Part shown: piece after piece, positions 1-8,872 of the stretch | Layout of the letters: the number at the start of each line of letters is the position of its first letter | How positions within the stretch are numbered: the first letter of the stretch is position 1 | Origin: Azospirillum sp. TSH100 | GTDB lineage: Bacteria > Pseudomonadota > Alphaproteobacteria > Azospirillales > Azospirillaceae | Reading direction: 5' to 3' | Length of the DNA: 64,000 nucleotides | NCBI RefSeq assembly: GCF_004923295.1 | Contig: NZ_CP039634.1 | Span: 1,826,001-1,890,000 of the forward strand | Notes under the pieces: generated by a model | Told to the model about the DNA's origin: nothing | Database searches by the model: none | The model's input: the letters and a program-made list of their open reading frames with translations, nothing else | Made by a program: the position numbers and the translations under genes

Positions 1-123
1 CTTCGGCGAGCGCGTTTGAAGGGGGCCGTCCTCCTCCATGATGGTACCGCCATCGCGTCCCTTCCCAGGGAAAGCGGGCTGTCGTCCGCTCTCCCATTTC
101 TTGCCGCGGGAAAGGGAGCCGGG

Positions 124-846
124 ATGAGGAAGCTTCTGAGTGTGGTCGCCCTGGCCGTCGCGCTGGGCGGGGGCGACGCGGTCGCGCAACAGTCCATGAT
201 CGACGGCTGGTCATGGAGCACCCTCGTGCCATCGATTGCCCAGACCGATGTCCTCGGCACCCATCTGCGCGAACTGAGGAACGAGCAGGAACGGCGCAAC
301 ACGCCGCCGCCAGACGTCTCGCGGTTGGGCTACACGCCGTCGAAAGCCCGGCGCGGCGCCAATCTCGCCGCCTTCGTCGAAAAGACGCGGTCGGTCGATC
401 CGAACGGTGCTGCCGATCTGCGACGGCTGTTCGCGGAGGGTGATTTGATCGAGCGGATCGGGGCGGCGATCGCCCCTGTCGGCTTGCGGGTTGACAATCT
501 CGCGGATGTCTATGCGCTGTGGTGGATCACCGCTTGGCAGGCGACGCGCGGCGACAATGGCACGCTGGGCCGCGACATGTACGCCGCCGTCCGTGCCCAG
601 GCCGCAAGGGCGCTGAATGGCGCCGGCAACCCCGCCAGGGCGTCCGATGCCGAAAAGCAGGAATTGGCCGAGGCCCTGCTGGTCCAGACGATGCTGATCG
701 ACACCGCGGTGGAGCAGGCCAAGGGCAATCCCGCGCTGATGCGGCAAGTCCGCGCGGCCGTCGCCAAGGGGGCGCGGGGAATGGGACTCGACATGGCCGC
801 GATGGAGATCACCGCCGGAGGATTCGTTCCCAACGGCAAGCGGTGA
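124..846 (+). CDS. Exported protein of unknown function, DUF6683-like
   Basis: A 240-residue protein. The start at 124 is preceded by AAAGGGAG at good spacing and opens a clear signal peptide (MRKLLSVVALAVALGG, likely cut after DAVAQ), so the product should be periplasmic. An in-frame TTG 108 bases upstream would bury the signal peptide and is not preferred. The body is mostly helical and Ala/Arg-rich, with a conserved-looking block around residues 65-150 (YTPSKARRGANLAAF, then ALWWITAWQATRGDN) that resembles the DUF6683 family as I remember it. No catalytic motif is visible. It stands alone upstream of the trehalose genes, with a gap of about 120 bases. The family call is from memory, and function is unknown. 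Confidence 0.7.
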   Translation: MRKLLSVVALAVALGGGDAVAQQSMIDGWSWSTLVPSIAQTDVLGTHLRELRNEQERRNTPPPDVSRLGYTPSKARRGANLAAFVEKTRSVDPNGAADLRRLFAEGDLIERIGAAIAPVGLRVDNLADVYALWWITAWQATRGDNGTLGRDMYAAVRAQAARALNGAGNPARASDAEKQELAEALLVQTMLIDTAVEQAKGNPALMRQVRAAVAKGARGMGLDMAAMEITAGGFVPNGKR

Positions 847-968
847 GGGGAAGCGACATCGCTTTGACTCCGAAACAATTTCCCGATCCTGCGTGACCAC
901 GCCGCCCCACCCCTGTTGACCATACCCGCGGTGCAAGTCCGCATCACTCATCGGGGGGCCATGCCGTG

Positions 969-2966
969 ATGATCTCCGCCGCAGTTCCGCCTGTCGAACA
1001 AGCGCAGGCCACCGTCAAACGCCGCTGGCCCATCGGGGTGGAACTGATGCCCGGCGGCGCCCATGCGCGGGTCTGGGCACCCAAGGCCAAGCGGGTGGAA
1101 CTGGTCGCCGAAGCGGACGGTCTGGCGACGCCACTGGACGACGAGGGGAGCGGCTATTTCTCCGGCACGGTGCCGGAGTTGGAGGCGGGTGGGCTCTACC
1201 GTTTCCGGCTGGACGACAAGGAGATGCTCTATCCCGACCCGATGTCGCGCTTTCAGCCGGAGGGACCGCACGGATCGTCGCAACTGGTCGATCCGCATCG
1301 CTTCACCTGGACCGACCAGGGATGGCTGGGCCGCCCTATCCGGGGGCAGGTGATCTATGAAATGCACATCGGCACCTTCACGCAGGACGGGACCTGGGAC
1401 GCTGCGCTGAAGGAGTTGCCGGCGCTGGCCGATCTCGGCGTGACGGTGCTGGAGGTGATGCCGGTGTCGGAGTTTCCCGGCCGCTTCGGCTGGGGCTATG
1501 ACGGGGTGAACCTGTTCGCGCCGACGCGGCTCTATGGCGATGCGGATGCCATGCGGCGCTTCGTCGATGGGGCGCACCGGCTGGGGCTCGCCGTCATTCT
1601 CGATGTCGTCTACAACCATTTCGGTCCGGACGGCAATTACCTGAAATGCTTCGCCGAGGATTACTTCACCGACCGCTACAGGAACGAGTGGGGCGAGGCG
1701 ATCAACTTCGACGGCCCCAATTCGGAACCGGTGCGGGAGTTCTTCCTGACCAACGCCGCCTTCTGGATCGAGGAGTATCACCTGGACGGACTGCGTCTGG
1801 ATGCCACCCAGTCGATCCATGACAACAGCGAAGCGCGGGGCAAGCCGCACATCCTGACCGAGATCTCGCGCGCCGTGCGCAAGGCCGCCGGCGGGCGCGC
1901 CACGATCCTGGTGGGGGAGAACGAGCCGCAGCACGTCAGCATGGTGAAGCCGGCTGAGGAGGGCGGCTGCGGGCTGTGTGCCATCTGGAACGACGACCTG
2001 CACCATTCCGCGATGGTGGCGCTGACCGGCCGGACGGAGGCCTACTACACCGACTATCGCGGCACGCCGCAGGAATTCGTGTCGGCGATGAAGCATGGCT
2101 TCCTCTATCAGGGGCAGTGGTACCGCTGGCAGGGCAAGCGGCGCGGCATGCCGGCCTTCGGGGTGCCGCGCCCGGCCTTCGTCAGCTTCCTGCAGAACCA
2201 CGACCAGATCGCCAACTCCGCCCGTGGCCTGCGGCTGCATGTGCTGACCACACCGGGGCGGCTGCGGGCGATGACGGTGCTCATCCTTCTGGGGCCCGGC
2301 ACGCCAATGCTGTTCCAGGGGCAGGAGTTCGCCGCCAGTGCTCCCTTCCTCTATTTCGCCGACCACAAGCCGGAGTTGGCTGGGCTGGTCGAGAAGGGCA
2401 GGGCGGAGTTCCTGGCGCAGTTCCCCAGCATCGCCGAGCCGGCGATGCGGGCGCGGCTGGCCAGGCCGCATGCCGGGGACAGCTTCACCCGCTGCAAGCT
2501 CGACCACCGGGAGCGCGAGGTGAATGCGCCTGTCTGGGCGCTGCACCGCGACCTGTTGCGCCTGCGCCGCGAGGATGCGGTCTTTGCCGCCCAGCGTATC
2601 GGCGGGCTGGACGGCGCGGTGCTGGGGGAGGAGGCCTTCGTCCTGCGCTTCTTTGGGGAGGAGGAGGGCGACGACCGGCTGGTGCTGGTCAATCTGGGAC
2701 GCGACCTGACCTTGCGTGTGCTGGCCGAGCCGCTGCTGGCGCCGCCGTTGGATGGTGCCTGGGCCGTGCTGTGGTCAAGCGAGGACCCCATCTATGGCGG
2801 CGGTGGCACGGCACCGGTGGAACAAGCGGACGGGGCCTGGCGGTTGCCAGGGCATGCGGCGCTGGTTCTGGCGCCCGCGCATGATTTTCCGACGAAAAGC
2901 GACGATGCCGGAGGCAACACAACCCCGGTCATCGCGGTTTCCAAAGGGTCGGAAACCGATAGCTGA
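969..2966 (+). CDS. treZ: Malto-oligosyltrehalose trehalohydrolase (TreZ)
   Basis: A 665-residue GH13 enzyme that releases trehalose from maltooligosyl-trehalose in the cytoplasmic TreY-TreZ route from glycogen. An N-terminal carbohydrate-binding-like beta domain (about 20-110) is followed by the catalytic barrel. All four GH13 conserved regions are visible: DVVYNHFGPDGN (region I), GLRLDATQSI with the nucleophile Asp (region II), LVGENE with the acid/base Glu (region III) and FLQNHDQIAN (region IV). The spacing and the AFGVPRP stretch before region IV are typical of TreZ rather than branching enzyme. A GTG three bases upstream is an equally possible start; GGGGGG lies 7-10 bases before them. 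The debranching-enzyme gene follows 12 bases downstream, so the two are probably cotranscribed. TreY, its usual partner, is not in the window. Confidence 0.93.
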   Translation: MISAAVPPVEQAQATVKRRWPIGVELMPGGAHARVWAPKAKRVELVAEADGLATPLDDEGSGYFSGTVPELEAGGLYRFRLDDKEMLYPDPMSRFQPEGPHGSSQLVDPHRFTWTDQGWLGRPIRGQVIYEMHIGTFTQDGTWDAALKELPALADLGVTVLEVMPVSEFPGRFGWGYDGVNLFAPTRLYGDADAMRRFVDGAHRLGLAVILDVVYNHFGPDGNYLKCFAEDYFTDRYRNEWGEAINFDGPNSEPVREFFLTNAAFWIEEYHLDGLRLDATQSIHDNSEARGKPHILTEISRAVRKAAGGRATILVGENEPQHVSMVKPAEEGGCGLCAIWNDDLHHSAMVALTGRTEAYYTDYRGTPQEFVSAMKHGFLYQGQWYRWQGKRRGMPAFGVPRPAFVSFLQNHDQIANSARGLRLHVLTTPGRLRAMTVLILLGPGTPMLFQGQEFAASAPFLYFADHKPELAGLVEKGRAEFLAQFPSIAEPAMRARLARPHAGDSFTRCKLDHREREVNAPVWALHRDLLRLRREDAVFAAQRIGGLDGAVLGEEAFVLRFFGEEEGDDRLVLVNLGRDLTLRVLAEPLLAPPLDGAWAVLWSSEDPIYGGGGTAPVEQADGAWRLPGHAALVLAPAHDFPTKSDDAGGNTTPVIAVSKGSETDS

Positions 2967-2978
2967 GCGTAGGTCACC

Positions 2979-5030
2979 ATGGCTGATTTCGTCCGCACCC
3001 TGTCGCGCGAGGTCCTGAACACCGGTCCGAACGGCGCCGAAACCCGTGAATGGCTGGTCGCCAACGGGCTTGGCGGCTATGCCTCCGGGTCGGTGTCCGG
3101 GTCGGTGACGCGGCGCTATCACGGGCTGTTGATCGCCGCACTGCCGGCGCCACTCGGCCGCGTGCTGATGCTGAGTCAGCTGAGCGACGTGGTCATCGAC
3201 GCCGACGGTCACCATTACCGGCTGAGCTGCCGCGATACCGGGGGCGATCCGACGGGTGGCGAAGCGGGTGAGGAGGGGCAGACCGCCGCATTGCAGGAAT
3301 TCCGCATGGAGGCCGGGCTGCCGGTCTGGCGCTTCCGGGCCGGCGGGGCGGTGATCGAGAAGCAGGTCGTCTTGCCGCACGGCCAGAACATCGTCCACGT
3401 CACCTACCGGGTGATGGAGGCGAAGGCGCCGGTGCAGCTGCGGTTGCGGCCGGTGCTGGCCTTTCGCACGCTGGAATCGGCAGTCGACCGGCCGCTGGCC
3501 GGTGCCTATCGCGTCACAGCTTCGGGGCAGCGCTATGAGGTGTCGGCCGGACCCGACCTGCCGGTGCTGCGCATGGCGATCGAGGGCGGAGATTTCCCGA
3601 TGACGCTCGACGGCGGCATCCGGCGCGACGTCTATTACCGGGTGGAGGACGAGCGCGGCTACCAGTCGCGCGGCTCGCTGTGGACGCCCGGCTATTTCAG
3701 CGGTGAGGTCGGGGCGGGGCAGAGCATCACTTTCGCCGCCGCGACCGAGGACTGGTGGCGGCTGGAGGCGCTGCCGCCGGCCGACGTGCTGGGCTTCGAG
3801 GCGGAGCGGCGGCGGCGCATCATCCAGAATGCCCATCCCAGCTTGCGCGACGGCGCAATGGCGGAACTGGTGTTGTCCGCCGACAGCTTCCTGTTCGTGC
3901 CGGCCGGCCGTGTCGCCGACCAGATGCGGGCGCGGGCGGAGGGCGACGAGGTGCGGACGGTGATCGCCGGCTACCACTGGTTCACCGACTGGGGCCGCGA
4001 CACCATGATCGCGCTGGAAGGGCTGACGCTCGCCACCGGGCGCCAGCTGGAGGCTGGCTGGATCCTGCACACCTTCGGCCATTACATCCGCGACGGCCTG
4101 ATCCCCAACATGTTTCCCGATGGCAAGGACCGTGGGCTGTACCACACTGCCGACGCCACGCTGTGGTTCTTCCATGCTCTGCACCGTTATCTGGGCGCCA
4201 CCGGAGACCGTGATACGCTGCGCCTGCTGCTGCCCAAGCTGCGCGAGGTGATCGACTTCCATCGCCGCGGCACCCGCTTCGGCATCGGCGTCGATCCCAA
4301 GGACGGGCTGCTGCGCCAGGGGCAGGAGGGCTACCAGCTGACCTGGATGGACGCCAAGGTCGACGACTGGGTGGTCACGCCGCGCCGGGGCAAGGCGGTG
4401 GAGATCAATGCGCTGTGGCACAACGCCCTGCGGCTGATGGCCGGCTGGCTGCGCGAGGAGGACGGCGAGGCCGCCGCCCGTCCGTTGACCGAGTTGGCCG
4501 ATCAGGCGCGTGCCTCTTTCAACGCGCGCTTCTGGTGTCCGTCGGCCGGGCATCTGTTCGATGTGGTGGATGGCGAGCACGGCGATGACATCGCCTGCCG
4601 GCCCAACCAGATCTTCGCCGTCTCGCTCGATCATCCGGTGCTGGAGCGCGAGCGCTGGGCCCCGGTGGTGGAGACGGTGCGCAGCCGCCTGCTGACCCCG
4701 GTCGGACTGCGGTCGCTGGCGCCAGGCTGCCGCGACTACAAGGCGAAATACTTCGGCGACCTGCGGGCCCGCGACGCCGCCTATCACCAGGGTACCGTCT
4801 GGGGCTGGCTGATCGGGCCCTATGTCGATGCCTGGCTGAAGCTTCACCCGGACGACAGGGCGGAGGCACGCCGCCTGCTGGAAGGTTTCCTGCCCCATCT
4901 GGACGAAGCCGGGATCGGCACCATCAGCGAGATTTTCGACGCCGAGGCTCCCTTCACCCCGCGTGGCTGCATCTCCCAGGCTTGGAGCGTGGCGGAGGTG
5001 CTGCGCTGCTGGGTCAAGACGGAAAGCTAG
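2979..5030 (+). CDS. Amylo-alpha-1,6-glucosidase (glycogen debranching enzyme)
   Basis: A 683-residue protein with the two-part structure of bacterial GDE-type debranching enzymes: an N-terminal GDE_N beta domain (about 15-250) beginning with the typical EWLVANGLGGYASG, and a C-terminal GH133 alpha/alpha toroid (about 290-680) with WFTDWGRDTMIALEG, LIPNMFPDG and TADATLWFF. It would hydrolyse alpha-1,6 branch points of glycogen, feeding linear maltooligosaccharides to TreY/TreZ. It sits 12 bases after treZ on the same strand, which supports a shared glycogen-to-trehalose role, often linked to osmotic or desiccation stress. It is not a GH13 GlgX-type debranching enzyme: the GH13 regions are absent. 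Confidence 0.92.
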   Translation: MADFVRTLSREVLNTGPNGAETREWLVANGLGGYASGSVSGSVTRRYHGLLIAALPAPLGRVLMLSQLSDVVIDADGHHYRLSCRDTGGDPTGGEAGEEGQTAALQEFRMEAGLPVWRFRAGGAVIEKQVVLPHGQNIVHVTYRVMEAKAPVQLRLRPVLAFRTLESAVDRPLAGAYRVTASGQRYEVSAGPDLPVLRMAIEGGDFPMTLDGGIRRDVYYRVEDERGYQSRGSLWTPGYFSGEVGAGQSITFAAATEDWWRLEALPPADVLGFEAERRRRIIQNAHPSLRDGAMAELVLSADSFLFVPAGRVADQMRARAEGDEVRTVIAGYHWFTDWGRDTMIALEGLTLATGRQLEAGWILHTFGHYIRDGLIPNMFPDGKDRGLYHTADATLWFFHALHRYLGATGDRDTLRLLLPKLREVIDFHRRGTRFGIGVDPKDGLLRQGQEGYQLTWMDAKVDDWVVTPRRGKAVEINALWHNALRLMAGWLREEDGEAAARPLTELADQARASFNARFWCPSAGHLFDVVDGEHGDDIACRPNQIFAVSLDHPVLERERWAPVVETVRSRLLTPVGLRSLAPGCRDYKAKYFGDLRARDAAYHQGTVWGWLIGPYVDAWLKLHPDDRAEARRLLEGFLPHLDEAGIGTISEIFDAEAPFTPRGCISQAWSVAEVLRCWVKTES

Positions 5031-5072
5031 GCGTTGTCGGGGGTTGCGAATGCCGCCCACCCGAAGGTCATA

Positions 5073-5094
5073 GGGCGGCCGATGGAGGCCGCCC
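5073..5094 (+). terminator. GC-rich stem-loop after glycogen debranching gene
   Basis: GGGCGGCC (5073-5080) pairs perfectly with GGCCGCCC (5087-5094) across a six-base loop. Outer arms at 5044-5049 (GTTGCG) and 5099-5104 (CGCAAC) could extend it. There is no T-run, so it is at best a weak intrinsic terminator or an mRNA 3' stabiliser for the treZ-debranching transcript. Confidence 0.4.
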
Positions 5095-5342
5095 CACCCG
5101 CAACGATGGTGCAATGCCCTTGGGGGCAGTTGTCAACAGGGCACAACAGGGTGTGAAATCAGAGGGTCGGGCGGAATGTGACAGATTCCAGTTGACACGC
5201 CGTCGGCGCCCTGACAGGCAGAAAAACGTGATTTTTCTTATAAATCAGTCGGTTGCGTAGATTGCCTATCTTTTGGGCAAACACCATCGGGCCCTTGAAT
5301 CGCCTTGAGCGAATCGGGACTGACCACGGCTTGCCCACATAG

Positions 5343-5351
5343 TTATCCACA
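5343..5351 (+). promoter_or_regulatory. Consensus DnaA box
   Basis: TTATCCACA matches the DnaA box consensus TTATNCACA exactly. A weaker copy, TTGCCCACA, lies 12 bases upstream at 5331-5339, and the box overlaps a 6-bp inverted repeat (CCACAG/CTGTGG, 5347-5361). A single perfect 9-mer can occur by chance in 64 kb, so function is unproven. Confidence 0.4.
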
Positions 5352-5605
5352 GCCTCTGTGGAGACCGCGGATTTGGTCTGCGGCCATGGCCTCCGTCGTG
5401 TCCACCATCCGGACCTGTACGTTCGATGCCTATACTTTGGGTAAGCTTTCCGACGCTGCTCTGCGCAACGGGGTAGCCGTATTGGATTTTAGCCAGACCG
5501 GAGAAAGCATCCTATAGTTCACCCACCGGTTCCTTCGGTACCCCGACTGAGTCGGTTGATTGCGAGCCTGCGGAGTGCGGGGGAACAGGCAGAGCGGAGG
5601 TGCCA

Positions 5606-5983
5606 ATGCGGAGCGTTGTGCGAAGCGTCGCAGGCATGCCGTACCCGGCAGTCCGGACCGGGTGGGCCGATGGCGATACCGTTGCCGCTGCCAAGTCGAC
5701 CGAAGTTCCGTCGCGCAGGTTGCTGGGCGGGCTGCCGCGGGTGGTCGGTCCGCTGCTGGGGGCATCGGTGCTGGGGGCGCTGATCCTGCATCTTCTCGCT
5801 GATCTGGTGGCGCGGCTTCCCGCCTCCGATGCGCTGGGCGCCTTGTCGGTGATGGTTGGCATGGCAGTGGTCCTCGTCACCCTTCTGCCTTTTGCCCTGC
5901 TGTCGGTCCGCCGGGCGCAGCGGGCCTGGGCCGGCTTGCAGAGCTATGGGCGGGGCAACGGACAGGGCTCCGGCCGCAGCTGA
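5606..5983 (+). CDS. Small membrane protein of unknown function
   Basis: A 125-residue protein. The start at 5606 follows GGAGG at a five-base spacing; a GTG at 5600 overlaps that ribosome binding site and is less likely. After a basic N-terminal stretch of about 45 residues there are two predicted membrane helices: GPLLGASVLGALILHLLADL and LGALSVMVGMAVVLVTLLPF. A short polar tail follows. No family is recognised. It is followed 118 bases later by a PilZ-like protein on the same strand, but nothing links their functions. The reading frame keeps the high third-position GC of its neighbours, which supports it being real. Confidence 0.55.
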   Translation: MRSVVRSVAGMPYPAVRTGWADGDTVAAAKSTEVPSRRLLGGLPRVVGPLLGASVLGALILHLLADLVARLPASDALGALSVMVGMAVVLVTLLPFALLSVRRAQRAWAGLQSYGRGNGQGSGRS

Positions 5984-6101
5984 ACCGCAGGATTTCGCAA
6001 GGATTTCATTGCTACGCGAAGCGTGCCTGCGTTTAATCGCAGGGGAGGGCGGCGTTCGCCCTTTCGCCCGCTGGACGGCGGCGGCTTTCCGGGAGCACAG
6101 G

Positions 6102-6464
6102 ATGGGGCTTTTCGATTTCCTGAAGGTCACGGTGGCCGACAAGAAGACGGCCAAGCCGGCCGACCGCATGCCGGTCAGCGTGATCCAGTGCGACGGAAAG
6201 AGCTTTCCCATCGTGTCGCTGACGCCCAAGGGATTCGTCGCCCGCGGGTTCGACGGATCGCTGGTGGTTGGCCAGAACGCCAAGGTATCGGTGCGCGTCG
6301 ACGATGCCGCCGGCAAATTCACCTTCAACGCGACCGTTTCGGTGGTGGAGATCAAGGGCGACACCGTCGGTGCCACCTGGAGCATCCTGCCGACGGAAAT
6401 CGAGGCGGTGATCCGCCAGTATGCCCAGAACCGCAAGAAGCCGGACGGCAAGCCCGCCCGGTAA
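6102..6464 (+). CDS. PilZ-like domain protein, degenerate
   Basis: A 120-residue protein beginning MGLFDFLKV, with one beta-rich domain at about 20-105 that has the outline of a PilZ domain: a small-residue turn (SLTPKGF) where DxSxxG is expected, then VVGQNAKVSVRVD and a VSVVEIKGDTVGATW strand pair, and a terminal helix. The canonical c-di-GMP motif RxxxR and the Asp of DxSxxG are missing, so c-di-GMP binding is doubtful. The start is chosen because upstream codons in the frame look non-coding and MGLF is a typical N-terminus for this group. The gene ends four bases before the convergent deacetylase gene. Family assignment is moderate and function unknown. Confidence 0.65.
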   Translation: MGLFDFLKVTVADKKTAKPADRMPVSVIQCDGKSFPIVSLTPKGFVARGFDGSLVVGQNAKVSVRVDDAAGKFTFNATVSVVEIKGDTVGATWSILPTEIEAVIRQYAQNRKKPDGKPAR

Positions 6465-6467
6465 GCG

Positions 6468-8060
6468 TCACTGGCGGCCGGTCGCCCCGTCCGCCGCCGG
6501 CGCGGGCATGCCGGCATTGACGATCTTCGGCAGCGCCAGGACGCGCGCCCGCTCCAGCCATTCCGACAGGGTGACGAACTCGCAGCCCTTGGCCCTCAGC
6601 TCCGCGATGACGCGGGGCAGGGCCTGCGCCGTGCTGGGATAGGTGGAGTGCATCAGGAAGACGTTGCCCGGCAGGCCGCCCAGCTTGATCTGGCTGACGA
6701 TCTTGTCGGCGTTGCGGACCTGCCAGTCCCGCGTGTCGATCGACCACAGCACGGAGCCCATACGCTCTTCCCGTGCGATGGTCAGCAGTTCGTCCGAATA
6801 GCGGCCATAGGGCGGGCGGAACAGCACCGGGTTGGCGCCGAAGCTGCGCAGGATGCGGTTGGTCTCGGCGATCTCGTAGCGGGCCCCGGCCGCGTCCATC
6901 TTGCGCAGATCGGAATGGGTCAGACTGTGGTTGCCGATCTCGTGCCCGCTGGCGACGAAATCATGGATCAGGTCGCCCTGGCGCTCGGCGATGCGACCGA
7001 CCGGGAAATAGGTGGCGCGCACGCCTTCCTGGTTCAGGATGTCCAGGATCTGACGCGTCACCGTGCGGTGCGGCCCGTCGTCGAAGGTCAGGGCGCAGAG
7101 GTTCCAGTTCTCCCGCTTCAGGGTCGCCGGCATGACGTCATAGCGTGAATCCGGCATCACCGAGCGCAGCCGGCCCTTGCGGCGGCTGTGCTGCTCGATG
7201 TCCGCCATCGTGCGGGCATCTTCCTCGTTGTAGATGATGAGCCCGTCCACCGGCGGCGTGGCGGCCGCAACCGAAGGAGGCGGTGGAGGCGCCAGCGGAG
7301 CGGCGATAGCCGAACCGATCGGCGCCAGGACGGAGGAGGTGGTGGTCGTCACCATCTCACGGTTACCGGCCGGCTGCGGCTGCGGCTGCGGCTGCGTTTG
7401 GGGCGGCTTGGCATCGGCCGGTGCCGGTGCTGGCGCAGCGGCCGTTGCAGGGGCAGATGCGGGAACCGGCGCCGGTGCGGCGGCGGCGGTCACGGCCGGC
7501 GGCTTCGCCGCTGCCTGGGGGGGCGCCGTGGGTGCCGCCATGGGAGCCGTCGGCACTGCCGACGGTGCAATCGGTGCGGCGGCGCTGGCGGTGACCGCCT
7601 TCTCCGCCGGCTTCTCGGCCGGCGCCGGGCGGTCGACGACGAGGCAGCCGAAGCCGGCGCCGACGATCCGCCGGCATAGCGCCCGTGCGTCCGTGCCTTT
7701 GGCGACCTGGGCGTAGAGCGCGACGCCGGCGCCGCTTTTCGCGTCCAGCGGCATGACGGAGGCGGTCAGGCCGGCCGTCAGGTCACGTTCGCGTTGCTGC
7801 AAATTCTTCCAGCTCAGCCAAGCGTCGCCGTCGCGGGAATAGATGCCCAGTTGCAGCAGCGGACCATCGGGCGCCGGTGTGGCGGCGGGCGTGGCGCCGG
7901 GCGTGGTGACGGCGGAACCGGCGGAACCGGCGGAGCGTGGCGGAACGGCCGGCTTCGCCTCCACCTTGGTGGGGTGCGTGCGTTTGGCGGCCGGTTCGGC
8001 GGCGACTGACGGCAGGGCAGGCAGGGCAAGGACACAGACCAGCAAGGCGACCTTGAGCAT
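6468..8060 (-). CDS. SPOR-domain polysaccharide deacetylase (CE4/NodB)
   Basis: A 530-residue exported protein in an unusual arrangement. It has a signal peptide or N-terminal anchor (MLKVALLVCVLALPALPSVAA), then a SPOR-like domain at about 65-145 (begins LLQLGIYSRDGDAW, ends FGCLVVDRP). A roughly 140-residue low-complexity Ala/Pro/Gln linker follows, and then a NodB/CE4 deacetylase domain at about 300-515. The CE4 motifs are intact: TFDDGPH near residue 325, the metal-binding HSLTH, RPPYG near residue 415, and LMH near the C-terminus. SPOR domains bind denuded septal glycan, so peptidoglycan or a surface polysaccharide at the division site is the likely substrate (inference). Longer starts at 8168 (MLRIF) and 8195 are possible and would add up to 45 residues before the signal-like segment. 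Confidence 0.85.
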   Translation of the reverse strand: MLKVALLVCVLALPALPSVAAEPAAKRTHPTKVEAKPAVPPRSAGSAGSAVTTPGATPAATPAPDGPLLQLGIYSRDGDAWLSWKNLQQRERDLTAGLTASVMPLDAKSGAGVALYAQVAKGTDARALCRRIVGAGFGCLVVDRPAPAEKPAEKAVTASAAAPIAPSAVPTAPMAAPTAPPQAAAKPPAVTAAAAPAPVPASAPATAAAPAPAPADAKPPQTQPQPQPQPAGNREMVTTTTSSVLAPIGSAIAAPLAPPPPPSVAAATPPVDGLIIYNEEDARTMADIEQHSRRKGRLRSVMPDSRYDVMPATLKRENWNLCALTFDDGPHRTVTRQILDILNQEGVRATYFPVGRIAERQGDLIHDFVASGHEIGNHSLTHSDLRKMDAAGARYEIAETNRILRSFGANPVLFRPPYGRYSDELLTIAREERMGSVLWSIDTRDWQVRNADKIVSQIKLGGLPGNVFLMHSTYPSTAQALPRVIAELRAKGCEFVTLSEWLERARVLALPKIVNAGMPAPAADGATGRQ

Positions 8061-8483
8061 GCCCGCGCGACCCGGCGGGACGAGAGCGCCGCCGTGGCCT
8101 TCGACGACATCGGCCGCCTGGGGTCGGGTGCTGGTGGGCGCAGCAATCGGCCTGAAAATGCGCAACATATCGGTCCCGTCGCTTGGCCCAGCCACTATCT
8201 GCGGACCACCGGTTGATGGCGGTGCAATATCATCACGATGGGGTTAATTCAAACGACAAGCGGCGTAATTGTGGCGGCTCCGCCGCTTTTCACAGGGGCG
8301 TTGCCGTTCGGAAACGGTGGCCGGCAGCAGTGGCCCGGGATCAAACAACGCGGACACTCCGGAACCGGTGGGGGAGCGGCGGGGTTCAATAGGGGACCGG
8401 CATGGCGGACGGGGCGGCGAGCCCCGCCGCGCGCCGCCTCTACCGCTCCCTATCAAGGCTTACCCGTAAAGGAGAAGACCCGT
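8061..8483. other. Intergenic region between divergent deacetylase and DUF2934 genes
   Basis: This 423-base gap should carry the promoters of both divergent genes; alternative upstream starts of the deacetylase at 8168 and 8195 would use part of it. A stem with arms 8058-8065-like in form lies at 8258-8265 and 8281-8288 (AAGCGGCG/CGCCGCTT) around a 15-base loop, with only a short T tail, so it is at most a weak terminator-like structure. Nothing else is recognised. Confidence 0.4.
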
Positions 8484-8852
8484 ATGGCCGAGGATTTGGA
8501 AAGCCGCATCCGTCGGCGCGCGCATGAGATCTGGGAACGCGAAGGCCGTCCGGAGGGCCGTTCCGATGCCCATTGGGAGTTGGCCAGCGAAGAGATCGCG
8601 ATCCAGGACAATTACCGCGACACGCTGAAGCCCAACCCCGCCGGCGGTCCGGAAGCGACGGCGATGCGCACCGAGCCGGTCGAACCGGTGCTGAGCATCG
8701 CGAATCAGGGCGAGCAGCCGGGCCTTGCCGATCAGGGCGACGAGATGGGGATCCCGATGCGTGGCGACCGCGACGTCTGGCCAACGCCGGAAGAGGCGGC
8801 CTCCACCGCTGTGCCACCCAACCGCAGCAGAAAGGCACGGCGCCGGGTTTGA
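8484..8852 (+). CDS. DUF2934 domain protein
   Basis: A 122-residue, very acidic and polar protein, presumably cytoplasmic. Residues 1-38 match the DUF2934 pattern (RRRAHEIWEREGRPEGRSDAHW), a short helical motif common in alphaproteobacteria and of unknown role. The remainder is low-complexity and probably disordered, ending in a basic tail (RSRKARRRV). The start at 8484 follows GGAG (8471-8474) at nine bases. It converges on the L,D-transpeptidase gene with 20 bases between the stops. Nothing in the sequence indicates function. Confidence 0.75.
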   Translation: MAEDLESRIRRRAHEIWEREGRPEGRSDAHWELASEEIAIQDNYRDTLKPNPAGGPEATAMRTEPVEPVLSIANQGEQPGLADQGDEMGIPMRGDRDVWPTPEEAASTAVPPNRSRKARRRV

Positions 8853-8872
8853 GGCGGGCAGCTTGTCCCGCG

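Larger units (their letters stand above)
5031..5605. other. 575-base intergenic region with AT-rich patch and DnaA box
   Basis: No convincing gene is seen. The region holds a GC-rich stem-loop just after the debranching-enzyme gene, an AT-rich patch at about 5220-5300 that contrasts with the surrounding high GC, a perfect DnaA box at 5343-5351, and the presumed promoter of the membrane-protein gene at 5606. A 70-codon plus-strand frame at 5305-5517 lacks a ribosome binding site and coding character. Confidence 0.6.

Noticed and set aside
2..19. Possible last codons of an upstream gene (FGERV then TGA)
   Set aside because: Six codons are too few to support a call; it may be the end of a gene outside the window.
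5305..5517. 70-codon plus-strand frame in the intergenic region
   Set aside because: No ribosome binding site, mixed codon use, no motif; it overlaps the DnaA box and likely promoter region.
7370..7400. Short trinucleotide-pair repeat inside the deacetylase gene
   Set aside because: It encodes the Gln-Pro part of the linker and is explained by low-complexity protein sequence; not a separate element.
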